Positions 6,614 to 15,126 of a stretch of DNA of 23,119 nucleotides are shown here, piece after piece. Origin of the DNA: Chromatocurvus sp046260765. GTDB taxonomy: Bacteria > Pseudomonadota > Gammaproteobacteria > Pseudomonadales > Halieaceae. The notes under the pieces were generated by a model. The model ran no database searches. It had not been told where the DNA came from and worked only from the letters and a program-made list of their open reading frames with translations. Positions within the stretch are counted from its first letter, which is position 1; every line of letters starts with the position of its first letter. The translations under genes and the position numbers were made by a program. The stretch is taken from assembly GCA_046260765.1 (NCBI GenBank), contig JBHEOO010000045.1:1-23119 (forward strand). The letters run 5' to 3'.

Positions 6614-8476
6614 TCAGGATTCGCGCCAGGACTGCATATCGGCAAACGGAGAGGCCATTTCAAGAGAAATTTCAGCATTGCCAACCCGCAGCGCACCACC
6701 TTCGTAGCTGACGTCGTGATCGCCCAACACACCGTGATCGAAGCGGTAGATGACATCGCGGCGACCATCGACAACGTCATTGTCATAGGCTGCCTGTGCT
6801 GCGCATACCGCTTCATTCGTTGCTTGCCAGCGCTTGACGCTGTTCTCGCCGTGACGGGCGCGAAGCATCCGGGATGTCACCGCCGGGCTCAGAAGCATTG
6901 CGCTGGCGTTATTGCCGCCGAAACCCTTGGAGTTGATCAAGGCCCAGGCCTGCGCCTTCTTGTCCACCTCGGTGTGTTGCAGGCAGAAAGACAGGTTATC
7001 CTGCTTCACGTCATCCGCCAGCTTTGTCGTTGTGGTAATACCGGGAATAAGACCGTGCGCCCAGATACCCAGGGTCATCGCAACCTGGTCGCCGGCTGCA
7101 GCGCCCAGCGAGTGGCCTAGATAACACTTGAGCGCGGCGACGGGCAGTCGGTCGATGCCAAAGGCTGCGGCACTGCGGCTGAGGATTTCGGATTCTGTCG
7201 TCCGGTTCTGGGGCGTGCCCGTGCCGTGGGCCTGAACAAAGCCGCCGTGGCGCAGATGATGCTCGCCGACAATCGCCCTCGCTGCAGACAGCGCCTTGGC
7301 CACCGTAATATAGTTGCCGACCCCGGGGCCCGATATTGACTTCTTGTACCCATCGGCGTTCACGAAGACATCGGTCACGGCGCCGTAAACCGACGCGCCC
7401 AGCTCCATCGCCAGCGCGTCGTCAAACAGCACCAGCACCTGCGCAGACTCACCCATGGTGAACCCGCAGTTATCGGCAAACGGACGACAGGCGCGCCGAT
7501 GATGAAATACCGGACCATCGGCCAGCCCATCGAGCTGGCGCAGACCCTTGTCGGTGGCCAAGGCGCCCATCGCTGCGTAGCCCTCCATGACCTCGGGCGT
7601 TACGGGGGCTTCGGCACCCCCGACCACCGCGACCCTGGCACGTCCGCTGCGGATATCGTTTACGGCATTGCGCAGGTTGTAGAGAAACGAAGCGCAGGCG
7701 CCGAGCGTTGCGCCGGTGGCACCCAGCGAGCCGAGCACGTAGGCGTTAATGAAATCCGCGGGCATTTCCGCAAGCCCCAGCGGGCAATATTTTGACGTGC
7801 TGCGCTGGCCATTCGAGCGTGCCTTCAACATGCCCCCCGTACCCGGATCATCCAGCTGCCCCATGGCGCTGCCGGCGTACACGCTCACCGCATCAGCGCT
7901 GACATGGCGCATAACGGTCGACCAGTCGATACCCAGCTGTCCGAGCGCATCCGACGCAGCGTATATGGCCATCTGTAGACCCCGCGGGTGATTGCGCGAC
8001 GCATAGAGCGCGCCGGGGTCAAAGCCCGTCGGCAACTGACTGGCGACCTTTACTTCAAAATCCCGGGTCGACGGCAACAGGATATCCTGCGCGCCCGTCG
8101 CTGTAACCGCGACGCGCTGGCTGTCGATCTCTGTCACAGACCAGCCCGGCGGAATTGGCTGCGGCAGGCCACGGCGCGCCATCTGGAACGTGGTCGGCAT
8201 GTCGTCGCTACCGGTGCTGATGCGACGGTTCCAGGGCACGGCGTCGGGATCATAATGCGAGGCCTCGATGCGCCGTATCAGGGTGCCGGCGAGCACGTCT
8301 GCCTCACTGGCTGCGGGTCGTGCCTGAACCTGCCGCAGCGAAGCCAGCATTCGCTCCCGAGCGGGCATCGCAAGACGCGACTCCACCAGCCGGGCAAAGG
8401 CATGGTGACCTGAAGCACGGCCCGCACTGTTGATACCCCCAAAACCGACAATGACCGGCAACGCCTGCTGAGACAC
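6614..8476 (-). CDS. fabY: Beta-ketoacyl-ACP synthase, FabY-like
   Basis: A 620-residue condensing enzyme of the FabF/FabB superfamily, much longer than FabF (about 410) and close to the FabY class described in Pseudomonas aeruginosa (about 630 residues), which can start fatty-acid synthesis. The Cys-His-His triad is visible: Cys261 in LGACASF, His417 in AHGTGTPQNR and His455 in KCYLGHSLGAA, with Lys450. A long N-terminal region precedes the synthase core. The start is GTG 8476, because VSQQALPVIVGFGG fits the expected N-terminus. Extending the frame upstream to 8602 would translate promoter repeats into a Cys/Lys-rich peptide. The gene diverges from an AraC-family regulator and leads a possible minus-strand unit with the nitroreductase and dienoyl-CoA isomerase. 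The class assignment is from recalled family features; a PfaA-like or other long KAS is the alternative. Confidence 0.78.
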   Translation of the reverse strand: MSQQALPVIVGFGGINSAGRASGHHAFARLVESRLAMPARERMLASLRQVQARPAASEADVLAGTLIRRIEASHYDPDAVPWNRRISTGSDDMPTTFQMARRGLPQPIPPGWSVTEIDSQRVAVTATGAQDILLPSTRDFEVKVASQLPTGFDPGALYASRNHPRGLQMAIYAASDALGQLGIDWSTVMRHVSADAVSVYAGSAMGQLDDPGTGGMLKARSNGQRSTSKYCPLGLAEMPADFINAYVLGSLGATGATLGACASFLYNLRNAVNDIRSGRARVAVVGGAEAPVTPEVMEGYAAMGALATDKGLRQLDGLADGPVFHHRRACRPFADNCGFTMGESAQVLVLFDDALAMELGASVYGAVTDVFVNADGYKKSISGPGVGNYITVAKALSAARAIVGEHHLRHGGFVQAHGTGTPQNRTTESEILSRSAAAFGIDRLPVAALKCYLGHSLGAAAGDQVAMTLGIWAHGLIPGITTTTKLADDVKQDNLSFCLQHTEVDKKAQAWALINSKGFGGNNASAMLLSPAVTSRMLRARHGENSVKRWQATNEAVCAAQAAYDNDVVDGRRDVIYRFDHGVLGDHDVSYEGGALRVGNAEISLEMASPFADMQSWRES

Positions 8477-8625
8477 TGAATTTACCCCATACCTTGAACA
8501 TGAGTTGGCAGTGTACGGGGCGAGGTCTGTTTTCATTATCAATTTCCAGCCACATTTATTACACTTTTGCCTACATTTGCACATCTTTGCACATCTTTGC
8601 ACACCCAGACAGACTCCAACTGCTG
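8477..8625. promoter_or_regulatory. Divergent promoter region of fabY-like and AraC-type genes
   Basis: A 149-bp spacer between two divergent starts that is clearly more AT-rich than the flanking genes. It contains the three head-to-tail TTTGCACA(T/C)C units at 8576-8605 next to the regulator start. I found no convincing -35/-10 pair for either gene. Confidence 0.6.
8576..8605 (+). repeat. Three tandem 10-bp TTTGCACAYC repeats
   Basis: TTTGCACATC (8576-8585), TTTGCACATC (8586-8595) and TTTGCACACC (8596-8605) lie head-to-tail with a 10-bp period, so all copies face the same side of the helix. AraC-family proteins commonly bind direct repeats about two turns apart. A role as operator for the adjacent regulator is inferred from position and spacing. 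Confidence 0.75.
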
Positions 8626-9709
8626 ATGCATACCGCCGCCGCCCTGCTTTACCCCGACGCCCTGGCCACCAGCATTACGCTGCCCATGGAGATTCTGCAC
8701 GCGGCGAGTCAACTCGCCAGCGTGACAAGCCACGGCGCGGCCCAGGGGGAATTCCTGCTTCTATCCGCAGCGGGAGACCGAAGGATAACCCTGAGCTCCG
8801 GTCTCGCACTCAGCGCCGATGGACCGCTTGAGCACGCGCCAGCCATGGAGATGCTCATCCTGCCAGCGATCTGGCGCAGCCCCACCCGGACCCTGAGATT
8901 GTGTGCGAACCTGCTGCCGGATCTGCGGCGCCGCCACGAGCAGGGCACTCTGTTGTGCAGCGTAGGCACGGCAAGCTGCCTGCTCGCCGAAGCCGGGCTG
9001 CTGACGGGCCGCTCGGCCACCACCCACTGGAACTATTTTGACCGGTTCGAGAAACGCTACCCGGACGTGCACCTGAAACGACGCCATCTCATTACGCAAA
9101 GCGGCAACATTTNNNNNNNNNNATCCCGGCGGGCACTTCCTCATCAGCGTGATCGGTAATTATCAGGTGCAGGAGCCAACCCAGGCTCAGCTCAATTCGA
9201 TTGCCGACCTGATGGTCCACGTGGTGGAGCTCTGGTACGGGAAGCGCATAGCGCGCGCTGTGGAGAACCAGTTCTCACCCGAAATCCGGCGCACCTTCCA
9301 GACTGCCGCCTTCCTCGAGGGCATGCACACAGCACATCATGACGAGCTCATACTTGAGGCGCAGATGCGCATGCAGGAGCAACTGGCGAGTCCGAAACCT
9401 CTCAGGGACGTGGCACGGGATGCCGGTCTCGGCACTCGCTCCTTTACCCGGCGCTTTCGTCGCGCCACCGGCATGTCACCCCTGCAGTACGTCATGCAGC
9501 TCAGGGTGAGCGAGGCAAAGTCACTGCTGCTTCAGAGCAATCTGGATATCAATGAGATAACCTGGCGCTGCGGTTGGCAGTCAGCCAGCCTGTTCAGCCG
9601 TCAGTTCCGCCTGCGCGTCGGCATGTCGCCACGTGACTACCGCGCGGCGGTGCGCGGCAAGCGGTTCATCGCTGGCGACAGCCAGCCATCCCCCGGTCAC
9701 CTCGCTTGA
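8626..9709 (+). CDS. GATase1-like AraC-family transcriptional regulator, interrupted by Ns
   Basis: An N-terminal DJ-1/PfpI-like (class I glutamine amidotransferase-like) domain, residues 1 to about 160, carries the segment GLLTGRSATTHWNYFDRF typical of GlxA-like regulators. The C-terminal about 100 residues form the AraC double helix-turn-helix: DVARDAGLGTRSFTRRF, then INEITWRCGWQSASLF and the GMSPRDYR end. The frame is broken only by ten Ns (9113-9122). A gap length divisible by three would join the halves in one frame, so this is an assembly placeholder rather than proof of a pseudogene. The segment just after the Ns (GGHFLISVIGNYQ) does not look like the family's usual sequence there. ATG 8626 is the first start beyond the repeats; no clear Shine-Dalgarno is seen. 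It probably controls the divergent fabY-like gene or itself. Confidence 0.8.
9113..9122. other. Assembly gap of ten Ns
   Basis: Ten Ns, a conventional placeholder for a scaffold gap of unknown length, inside the AraC-family gene. Ten is not a multiple of three, so it creates an apparent frameshift. Confidence 0.99.
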
Positions 9710-9830
9710 GTCTGATCGATGCCTATGGCTAAATGCACAGCCTCTCGAAAAGCGCCAGGGCGTCCCGTGAAACACGGCAGCACGGTCCAGCAGGCGTGTC
9801 TTTCATACAGCAATACGGAAGCACCGGTCT

Positions 9831-11012
9831 ATGAGCAACGAAACAGTCTTTATACTGAACGGCGCACGCACGCCAATGGGCGGACTGATGGGTGCCCTCA
9901 GCGGTGTGCCGGCACCGGAACTGGCAAGCACCGCCATTCGCGCTGCCCTGTCGCGAGCATCCGTTACCGGCAGCGACATTGATGAGGTCTTCATGGGATG
10001 CGTGCTGCCGGCGGGGCTCAAGCAGTGCCCCGCGCGCCAGTCTGCAATCGGCGCTGGCATACCCAACGCCACCGGTGCGGTAACTGTGAACAAGGCCTGC
10101 GGCAGCGGCATGCAGGCCACTATTTTCGGCATCGACAGCATCAGGGCCGGTACCAACCGCGCCGTGGTCGCAGGCGGCATGGAAAGCATGAGCCGAGCGC
10201 CACATCTGATGCCGGCAGCTCGCGGCGGCGTTCGCCTCGGGCCCACTACGCTGTACGACCACATGTTCCTGGACGGTCTCGAAGACGCCTACACCGGACG
10301 CGCCATGGGCTCTTTCGCCCAGGAGACGGCCAACGCCCGTGGACTCACCCGTGAGGCCATGGATGCTTTTGCAATCGAATCTCTCAATCGCGCCAGGCGG
10401 GCCATCGACGACGGCTCGCTGGCTGGCGAGATGGCACCGGTCACCATCACTGACCGCAAGGGCGAGACCGTTGTCAGTGATGACGAGCAGCCGCACAAGG
10501 CCGTGGTCGATAAAATTCCGGGGCTACGCCCCGTATTCGACAAGGACGGCACCATCACTGCCGCCAACTCCAGCTCAATTTCGGACGGCGCAAGCGCGCT
10601 GGTGCTCATGTCGGGTAGTGAAGTGGAACGCCGCGGCCTGAAGGCCCGAGCGAGGATCGTCTCGCATGCCAGGCACAGCCAGGCGCCTGCGGAGTTCACC
10701 ATCGCGCCGGTTGGCGCCATTCGCAAGGTGCTTGAGCGCACTGGCTGGGAAGCCGGCGACGTCGATCTCTACGAAATCAACGAAGCCTTTGCCATGGTCA
10801 CCATGATGGCGATGGACGACTTGGGCCTGGACCACGCGCGCGTTAACATTCATGGTGGCGCCTGTGCCCAGGGACACCCCATTGGCTCCACCGGGTCGCG
10901 CATCATCGTCAGCCTGATGTATGCGCTCGAGAAAACCGGCGGCCGACGAGGCATCGCCGCGCTGTGCATCGGCGGCGGAGAGGCCACCGCCGTTGCCATT
11001 GAACGCTGCTGA
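9831..11012 (+). CDS. Acetyl-CoA C-acyltransferase (thiolase)
   Basis: A 393-residue thiolase, the normal length. The acyl-accepting Cys90 lies in NKACGSGM. The NEAF motif is at 317-320, His349 lies in GGACAQGHPIGSTGSR, and the base Cys379 in LCIGGGEA. It would catalyse reversible cleavage or condensation of 3-ketoacyl-CoA with CoA, in the cytoplasm. The pattern is of the degradative/biosynthetic AtoB-PhaA-FadA type; acetoacetyl-CoA versus longer 3-ketoacyl substrates cannot be separated by eye. A minor oddity is AANSSSISDGAS where most thiolases have a GNAS-GxxDGA motif. It heads a tight cluster: the RibBX gene starts 19 bp after its stop and an MFS gene overlaps that. GGAAG before the ATG is a plausible ribosome site. 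Confidence 0.92.
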   Translation: MSNETVFILNGARTPMGGLMGALSGVPAPELASTAIRAALSRASVTGSDIDEVFMGCVLPAGLKQCPARQSAIGAGIPNATGAVTVNKACGSGMQATIFGIDSIRAGTNRAVVAGGMESMSRAPHLMPAARGGVRLGPTTLYDHMFLDGLEDAYTGRAMGSFAQETANARGLTREAMDAFAIESLNRARRAIDDGSLAGEMAPVTITDRKGETVVSDDEQPHKAVVDKIPGLRPVFDKDGTITAANSSSISDGASALVLMSGSEVERRGLKARARIVSHARHSQAPAEFTIAPVGAIRKVLERTGWEAGDVDLYEINEAFAMVTMMAMDDLGLDHARVNIHGGACAQGHPIGSTGSRIIVSLMYALEKTGGRRGIAALCIGGGEATAVAIERC

Positions 11013-11031
11013 CACTGCGAGTTACCTGACA

Positions 11032-12147
11032 ATGGCCCTGACCAGCATTCCCAAAATTATCGACGACATCCGTGCCGGGCGCATGGTTATTCTCATGGAT
11101 GACGAAGACCGTGAGAACGAGGGCGACCTGATTGTCGCTGCGGAAGCGGTGACCCCGGAGATTATCAATTTCTTTGCGACGGAAGCCTGCGGACTTATCT
11201 GCATGCCGATCACCGAGAGTCGCGCGCGACAGCTGCAGCTGCCGCTCATGGTCCGGGACAACCGCTCCCAGCACGAAACCAATTTCACGGTGTCGATCGA
11301 CGCCGGTGAGAAGCGCGGCCCGGGTATCAGTGCCGTGCAGCGCGCTCACACCGTGCGCTCTGCTGTTGCCAGCGATGCAGGCCCGCACTCCATTCGGCAG
11401 CCGGGCCATATTTTCCCGCTGGTGGCAAAGCCTGGCGGCGTATTGCGCCGCGCCGGCCACACCGAGGCGGGCGTCGATCTCGCGCGCATGGCGGGCTTTG
11501 AGCCGGCGGCACTGATCGTCGAAATCATGAACGAGGACGGCACCATGGCACGGCGTCCCGAGCTCGAGCTGTTTGCCGAGCGTCATGGTCTTGCCATGGG
11601 CACGATTGCCGACCTTATACAGTACCGTTCACTGCATGAGCATTCCGTGGAGCTGCATAGCAGCAAGCAGGTAATGACCGAATTCGGCACGTTCCATCTG
11701 CACACCTTTACCGATCAGGTTGACCACGTACTGCATTACGCCCTCAGCCTCGGAGAGCTTGAAGAGCACACCGAAACACTGGTGCGCGTGCAGATCATCA
11801 ACAACCTGCGCGACGTTATCGGTACCCGCATCGAGGGCAGCGCGCCAGGCTGGTCCTACAGGCGAGCCATGACCGAAGTAGCGCGCGCAGGCCATGGCGT
11901 AGTGGTACTCATCGGTCAGGAACAGAGCCTTGAGTCACAGCTGGAGGAAATCGATGCCTTTCCAAAACCAGTGCACATTGCCGGTGGCGAGGGTCGACAG
12001 AACTACCGCGTGATCGGCACCGGGTCACAGATCCTCAAGCGACTTGGCGTGGGCCGCATGCGCCTGATGTCATCGCCGATTCACTTCAATGCCCTGTCTG
12101 GATTCAACCTGGAAATCACGGAGTTCGTTCAACCCGACCCCTCGTGA
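11032..12147 (+). CDS. ribBX: 3,4-dihydroxy-2-butanone-4-phosphate synthase with degenerate GTP cyclohydrolase II-like domain (RibBX)
   Basis: A 371-residue two-domain protein. Residues 1 to about 205 are the DHBP synthase: DDEDRENEGDLIVAA (23-37), ACGLICMP (52-59) and GHTEAGVDLARMAG (142-155). It makes 3,4-dihydroxy-2-butanone 4-phosphate from ribulose 5-phosphate for riboflavin. Residues about 206-371 follow the GTP cyclohydrolase II layout, but there is no cysteine anywhere after Cys57, so the three zinc cysteines of RibA are absent and cyclohydrolase activity is not expected. This is the RibBX type known from Proteobacteria, so a separate RibA is expected elsewhere. The frame is open upstream into the thiolase, but ATG 11032 begins the family N-terminus. 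The MFS start overlaps its stop. Confidence 0.88.
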   Translation: MALTSIPKIIDDIRAGRMVILMDDEDRENEGDLIVAAEAVTPEIINFFATEACGLICMPITESRARQLQLPLMVRDNRSQHETNFTVSIDAGEKRGPGISAVQRAHTVRSAVASDAGPHSIRQPGHIFPLVAKPGGVLRRAGHTEAGVDLARMAGFEPAALIVEIMNEDGTMARRPELELFAERHGLAMGTIADLIQYRSLHEHSVELHSSKQVMTEFGTFHLHTFTDQVDHVLHYALSLGELEEHTETLVRVQIINNLRDVIGTRIEGSAPGWSYRRAMTEVARAGHGVVVLIGQEQSLESQLEEIDAFPKPVHIAGGEGRQNYRVIGTGSQILKRLGVGRMRLMSSPIHFNALSGFNLEITEFVQPDPS

Positions 12148-13391
12148 AGAGTTTCATCCCCCTCGCCCGGCGGGAGTGGCGCCTGCTCCTGTTCGGGTTC
12201 TTGATGGCTTTCGGTTCATCCTACGGCCAGACATTTTTTATTGCCCTGTTCAGCGGCGACATACGTGAAGAGCTGAATCTGAGCCATAGCGGGTTCGGCC
12301 TGCTTTACTCAGGTGCAACCCTTGTCAGCGCCTTCCTGCTGCTCTGGACCGGCAGCCTGATTGATCGCTGGGACCTGCGCAGCGCAAGCTATCTCACCGT
12401 ACTTGGACTGGGAGCCGGCTGTTTTCTGGCTGGCCTTGCCACCGGCCCTGTGCTGCTGTTTTTCGGCTTCCTCCTGCTGCGTCACACCGGTCAGGCACTC
12501 ATGTCCATGGCCGGCATGACCAGTATCGTCCGCTACATCCCTGACGGTCGCGGCAAGGCAAGCGCCATCGCCACCAGCGGTTTCGCGGTAGCAGAGGCCC
12601 TGTTGCCGCTGCTTGCGGTGGCACTGCTTGCGGTCTGGGGCTGGCGACTGTCTTTCTTCGCCTGGGGCGCCGCCCTGCTGCTGGTCATGCCGCCGCTGAT
12701 CTGGCTGCTGTTGCGGGGCCATGGGCGTCGCCACGCGAATTACATGGACACGTTGCGACCGGGTTATCGGCGCGCCGGGCAGCAAACCGGCACAGGCCAG
12801 CAGCAGTGGACTCGCGCGGAAATGCTGCGGGATCCGCTGCTCTACCTGTTTCTGCCCGCACTGATGGCTCAGCCCTTACTATTTACCGGATTCATGTTTC
12901 ATCAGGTGCAGCTGGTCGACGAAAAAGGTTGGGCGCTATCGTTCTGGGCGGGGCTCTACGTGCTGTACGCCGTGACCAGTTCGGCGGTCAAGTTCGTCGC
13001 CGGGCTCATGATTGACCGCTTCGGCGCACAACCCCTTCTACCGTTCATAATCCTGCCACTGGGCGCGGCCCTGCTTCTGCTGGGATTGGCCGACGTCGCC
13101 TGGGCAGCTGCTGGTTTCATGGTGCTGATCGGTGTCTCCACAGGATTCTATACGACGGCGGCCTCGCCTTTTTACGCCGAACGCTACGGCACGCTACATC
13201 TCGGGGCAATCAAGTCTGTCACCACGGCGCTGATGGTCTGCGCAACAGCCATCACGCCCGTCATCATGGGCTGGGGGCTGGATGCCGGGATTAGCCTCAG
13301 CGCCATGGCCCTGGTTGCTTCAGGCTACGTTGCCATGGCCAGCGCACTGGCGGGCGTCGGCTGCAGACGAGACGCCAGAATCGGGGCTTGA
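12144..13391 (+). CDS. Major facilitator superfamily transporter
   Basis: A 415-residue polytopic inner-membrane protein with about 12 membrane segments in two six-helix halves, separated by a polar loop at about residues 190-230. MFS motif-A-like loops are seen as GSLIDRWDLR (about 71-80, between helices 2 and 3) and GLMIDRFGAQ in the second half. It starts at GTG 12144, overlapping the ribBX stop by four bases (GTGA), which indicates translational coupling. No Shine-Dalgarno is apparent, consistent with coupling. The substrate is unknown. Its link to ribBX makes a flavin or precursor conceivable, since MFS riboflavin transporters (RfnT) exist, but thiolase-related acids are equally possible. 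Confidence 0.85.
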   Translation: MKSFIPLARREWRLLLFGFLMAFGSSYGQTFFIALFSGDIREELNLSHSGFGLLYSGATLVSAFLLLWTGSLIDRWDLRSASYLTVLGLGAGCFLAGLATGPVLLFFGFLLLRHTGQALMSMAGMTSIVRYIPDGRGKASAIATSGFAVAEALLPLLAVALLAVWGWRLSFFAWGAALLLVMPPLIWLLLRGHGRRHANYMDTLRPGYRRAGQQTGTGQQQWTRAEMLRDPLLYLFLPALMAQPLLFTGFMFHQVQLVDEKGWALSFWAGLYVLYAVTSSAVKFVAGLMIDRFGAQPLLPFIILPLGAALLLLGLADVAWAAAGFMVLIGVSTGFYTTAASPFYAERYGTLHLGAIKSVTTALMVCATAITPVIMGWGLDAGISLSAMALVASGYVAMASALAGVGCRRDARIGA

Positions 13392-13415
13392 TGATAAACT
13401 GCGTACGGGTATAGT
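13388..13415 (+). promoter_or_regulatory. Putative sigma70 promoter of purKE
   Basis: TTGATG (13388-13393) and TATAGT (13410-13415) with a 16-bp spacer, overlapping the stop of the MFS gene and 25 bp before purK. No PurR-like palindrome is visible around it. Confidence 0.6.
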
Positions 13416-13440
13416 TCGCGACTTCTGAAATGCGAGGCAG

Positions 13441-14613
13441 ATGATGGCACTACGGATCGGCATTGTTGGTGACGGACAATTGGGCATGCTGTTGTGCGAA
13501 GCGGCAACGGGGCTTGGTATTACCACCGCGATTCTGACCAACAGCTCAAGCAGTGCGGCAGCGCAGCGCGCCGATACCCCCGTTGTCGGCGGAATGGACG
13601 ATCCGGCTGCCATCGCAGAGCTCGTGACGCACAGTGACATCGTTACCTATGAACGCGAGGACGTCTCGAGGGTTGCACTGGAAATTCTGAAAAAAGCCGA
13701 AGCCGAGGGCCAGGTAACGTGCTACCCGCGTCTTGCCACGATCGAGATTATCCAGGACAAGGCTCTGCAGAAAACCTGGCTGGCACAGTCAAATCTGCCG
13801 ACACTGCCCTTTCTCCTCAGTGACTCGGGGACTGGCAGCGCGACTGAGAGTGCGAGTGAGGCTGCCGCAGCGCTCGGTTATCCACTGGTGCAGAAAAGTC
13901 TGCGCGGCGGGTTCGACGGTCGCGGCGTCCAGATCATCAACGGCCCAGAGGATCTGAAGGCTGCGTGGCCGGGCGAAACGCTGTACGAGGCCTATGCAGG
14001 AGATTTCACGGAAATTGCCGTCATCGTCATACGCAACGCCGACGGTGAAGTTCGCGTTTTCCCCCCCGTGGACATGACCTTCAATACTGACCACTCGGTG
14101 CTCGACTGGGTGTTTGCACCCAGCGCTTTTGACAACACTGTGCTGACGCAGGCGGAGCAGGTTGCCACACGCGCAATCGAGGCACTCGACGGCGTCGGTG
14201 TTTTCGGGGTTGAGCTCTTCCGTCTCGGGGTGGGAGACATCCTGATCAATGAAATTTCCCCACGGGTGCACAATGCGGGGCACTTCACACTCGATGCGAC
14301 AGAGAGCTCACAGTTTGAACAACATCTGCGGGCCATCACAGGAATGCCGCTTTCCGGCACCGCGCTCCGCCGGCCGGCGGCCATGCGCAACCTGCTGTGC
14401 AACGAGAAACTGATACCGGCAGCCGAGGGTCGCGATGCCGGCTGCGATCGCGATGGCGACACCGCCGTCTACTGGTATGGAAAATCACCGTCGCGCGCCA
14501 TGCGCAAGCTCGGCCATATCACGGCGACCGGCGACAGCGCCAAGGAAGCGGCAGACAAAGTGGCCGCAGTCTACAACCGCCTGACAGGCGAGCAACCGGG
14601 AACCGTCGCATGA
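13441..14613 (+). CDS. purK: 5-(carboxyamino)imidazole ribonucleotide synthase (PurK)
   Basis: A 390-residue ATP-grasp enzyme that carboxylates AIR to N5-CAIR with ATP and bicarbonate in purine synthesis. Seen: the N-terminal GIVGDGQLGMLL fold (7-18), TYEREDVS (69-76), the ATP-grasp loop KSLRGGFDGRGVQI (152-165), and NEISPRVHNAGHFT (270-283), which carries the Mg/ATP acidic residues and is close to the PurK signature. A second ATG at 13444 is six bases from GAGG (13434-13437), while the first is only three bases away, so the second may be the true start. It overlaps purE by four bases (ATGA). The order purK-purE is the reverse of the E. coli order. Confidence 0.92.
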   Translation: MMALRIGIVGDGQLGMLLCEAATGLGITTAILTNSSSSAAAQRADTPVVGGMDDPAAIAELVTHSDIVTYEREDVSRVALEILKKAEAEGQVTCYPRLATIEIIQDKALQKTWLAQSNLPTLPFLLSDSGTGSATESASEAAAALGYPLVQKSLRGGFDGRGVQIINGPEDLKAAWPGETLYEAYAGDFTEIAVIVIRNADGEVRVFPPVDMTFNTDHSVLDWVFAPSAFDNTVLTQAEQVATRAIEALDGVGVFGVELFRLGVGDILINEISPRVHNAGHFTLDATESSQFEQHLRAITGMPLSGTALRRPAAMRNLLCNEKLIPAAEGRDAGCDRDGDTAVYWYGKSPSRAMRKLGHITATGDSAKEAADKVAAVYNRLTGEQPGTVA

Positions 14614-15098
14614 CAGTACAAGTCGGCATTATCATGGGGAGTGATTCCGACCTCCCGGTGATGCGCGCCGCTGCCAACGTCCTTGAGGAACTCGGGGTGG
14701 CTACGGAGGTGGACATTGTCAGCGCCCACCGTACCCCGGAGAAGCTCTACGCCTACGCCCGCGAGGCTGAGGCCCGTGGCCTGCGGGTGATTATTGCCGG
14801 CGCCGGGGGCGCGGCGCATCTGCCAGGCATGGTTGCATCGCTGTGTGTTCTCCCCGTGATCGGCGTGCCCGTCAGCGCGACCAAGCTGGCGGGCGAAGAT
14901 TCCCTGCTATCCATCGTTCAGATGCCCGCCGGTGTACCCGTTGCAACCGTTGCCATAGACAACGCAACCAACGCAGGCATTCTCGCCGCGCAGATCCTGG
15001 GCACGTCGGATGCCGCGCTGCGGCAGCGACTTCACGACTATAAGCAGGACCTGCGAGACCGGGTCATCGCCAAGTCAGAGAAGCTGCGCGCTGAGTAA
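14610..15098 (+). CDS. purE: N5-carboxyaminoimidazole ribonucleotide mutase (PurE)
   Basis: A 162-residue class I PurE that converts N5-CAIR made by PurK into CAIR. The signatures GIIMGSDSDLPVM (6-18), SAHRTPEKL (38-46, catalytic His40) and AGAGGAAHLPG (63-73, His70) are complete, as is the IVQMPAGVPVATVAI segment. The frame is open back to 14397, but ATG 14610 gives the standard N-terminus and makes an ATGA overlap with the purK stop, so the two are co-translated. The presence of both genes shows the bacterial two-step AIR carboxylation route. Confidence 0.95.
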   Translation: MTVQVGIIMGSDSDLPVMRAAANVLEELGVATEVDIVSAHRTPEKLYAYAREAEARGLRVIIAGAGGAAHLPGMVASLCVLPVIGVPVSATKLAGEDSLLSIVQMPAGVPVATVAIDNATNAGILAAQILGTSDAALRQRLHDYKQDLRDRVIAKSEKLRAE

Positions 15099-15126
15099 AA
15101 TCGATACTGCTGTCAGCTTTGGTAGT

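Noticed and set aside
8477..8602. Cys/Lys-rich N-terminal extension of the FabY-like protein
   Set aside because: It is translation of the TTTGCACAYC repeats and AT-rich promoter; the GTG at 8476 fits the family N-terminus.
8576..8605. Possible CRISPR or satellite at the triple repeat
   Set aside because: Units are only 10 bp, contiguous and without spacers; they fit an operator-like array instead.
9149..9709. Independent 186-residue AraC gene
   Set aside because: It is the C-terminal half of the regulator begun at 8626; the split arises from the arbitrary ten-N gap.
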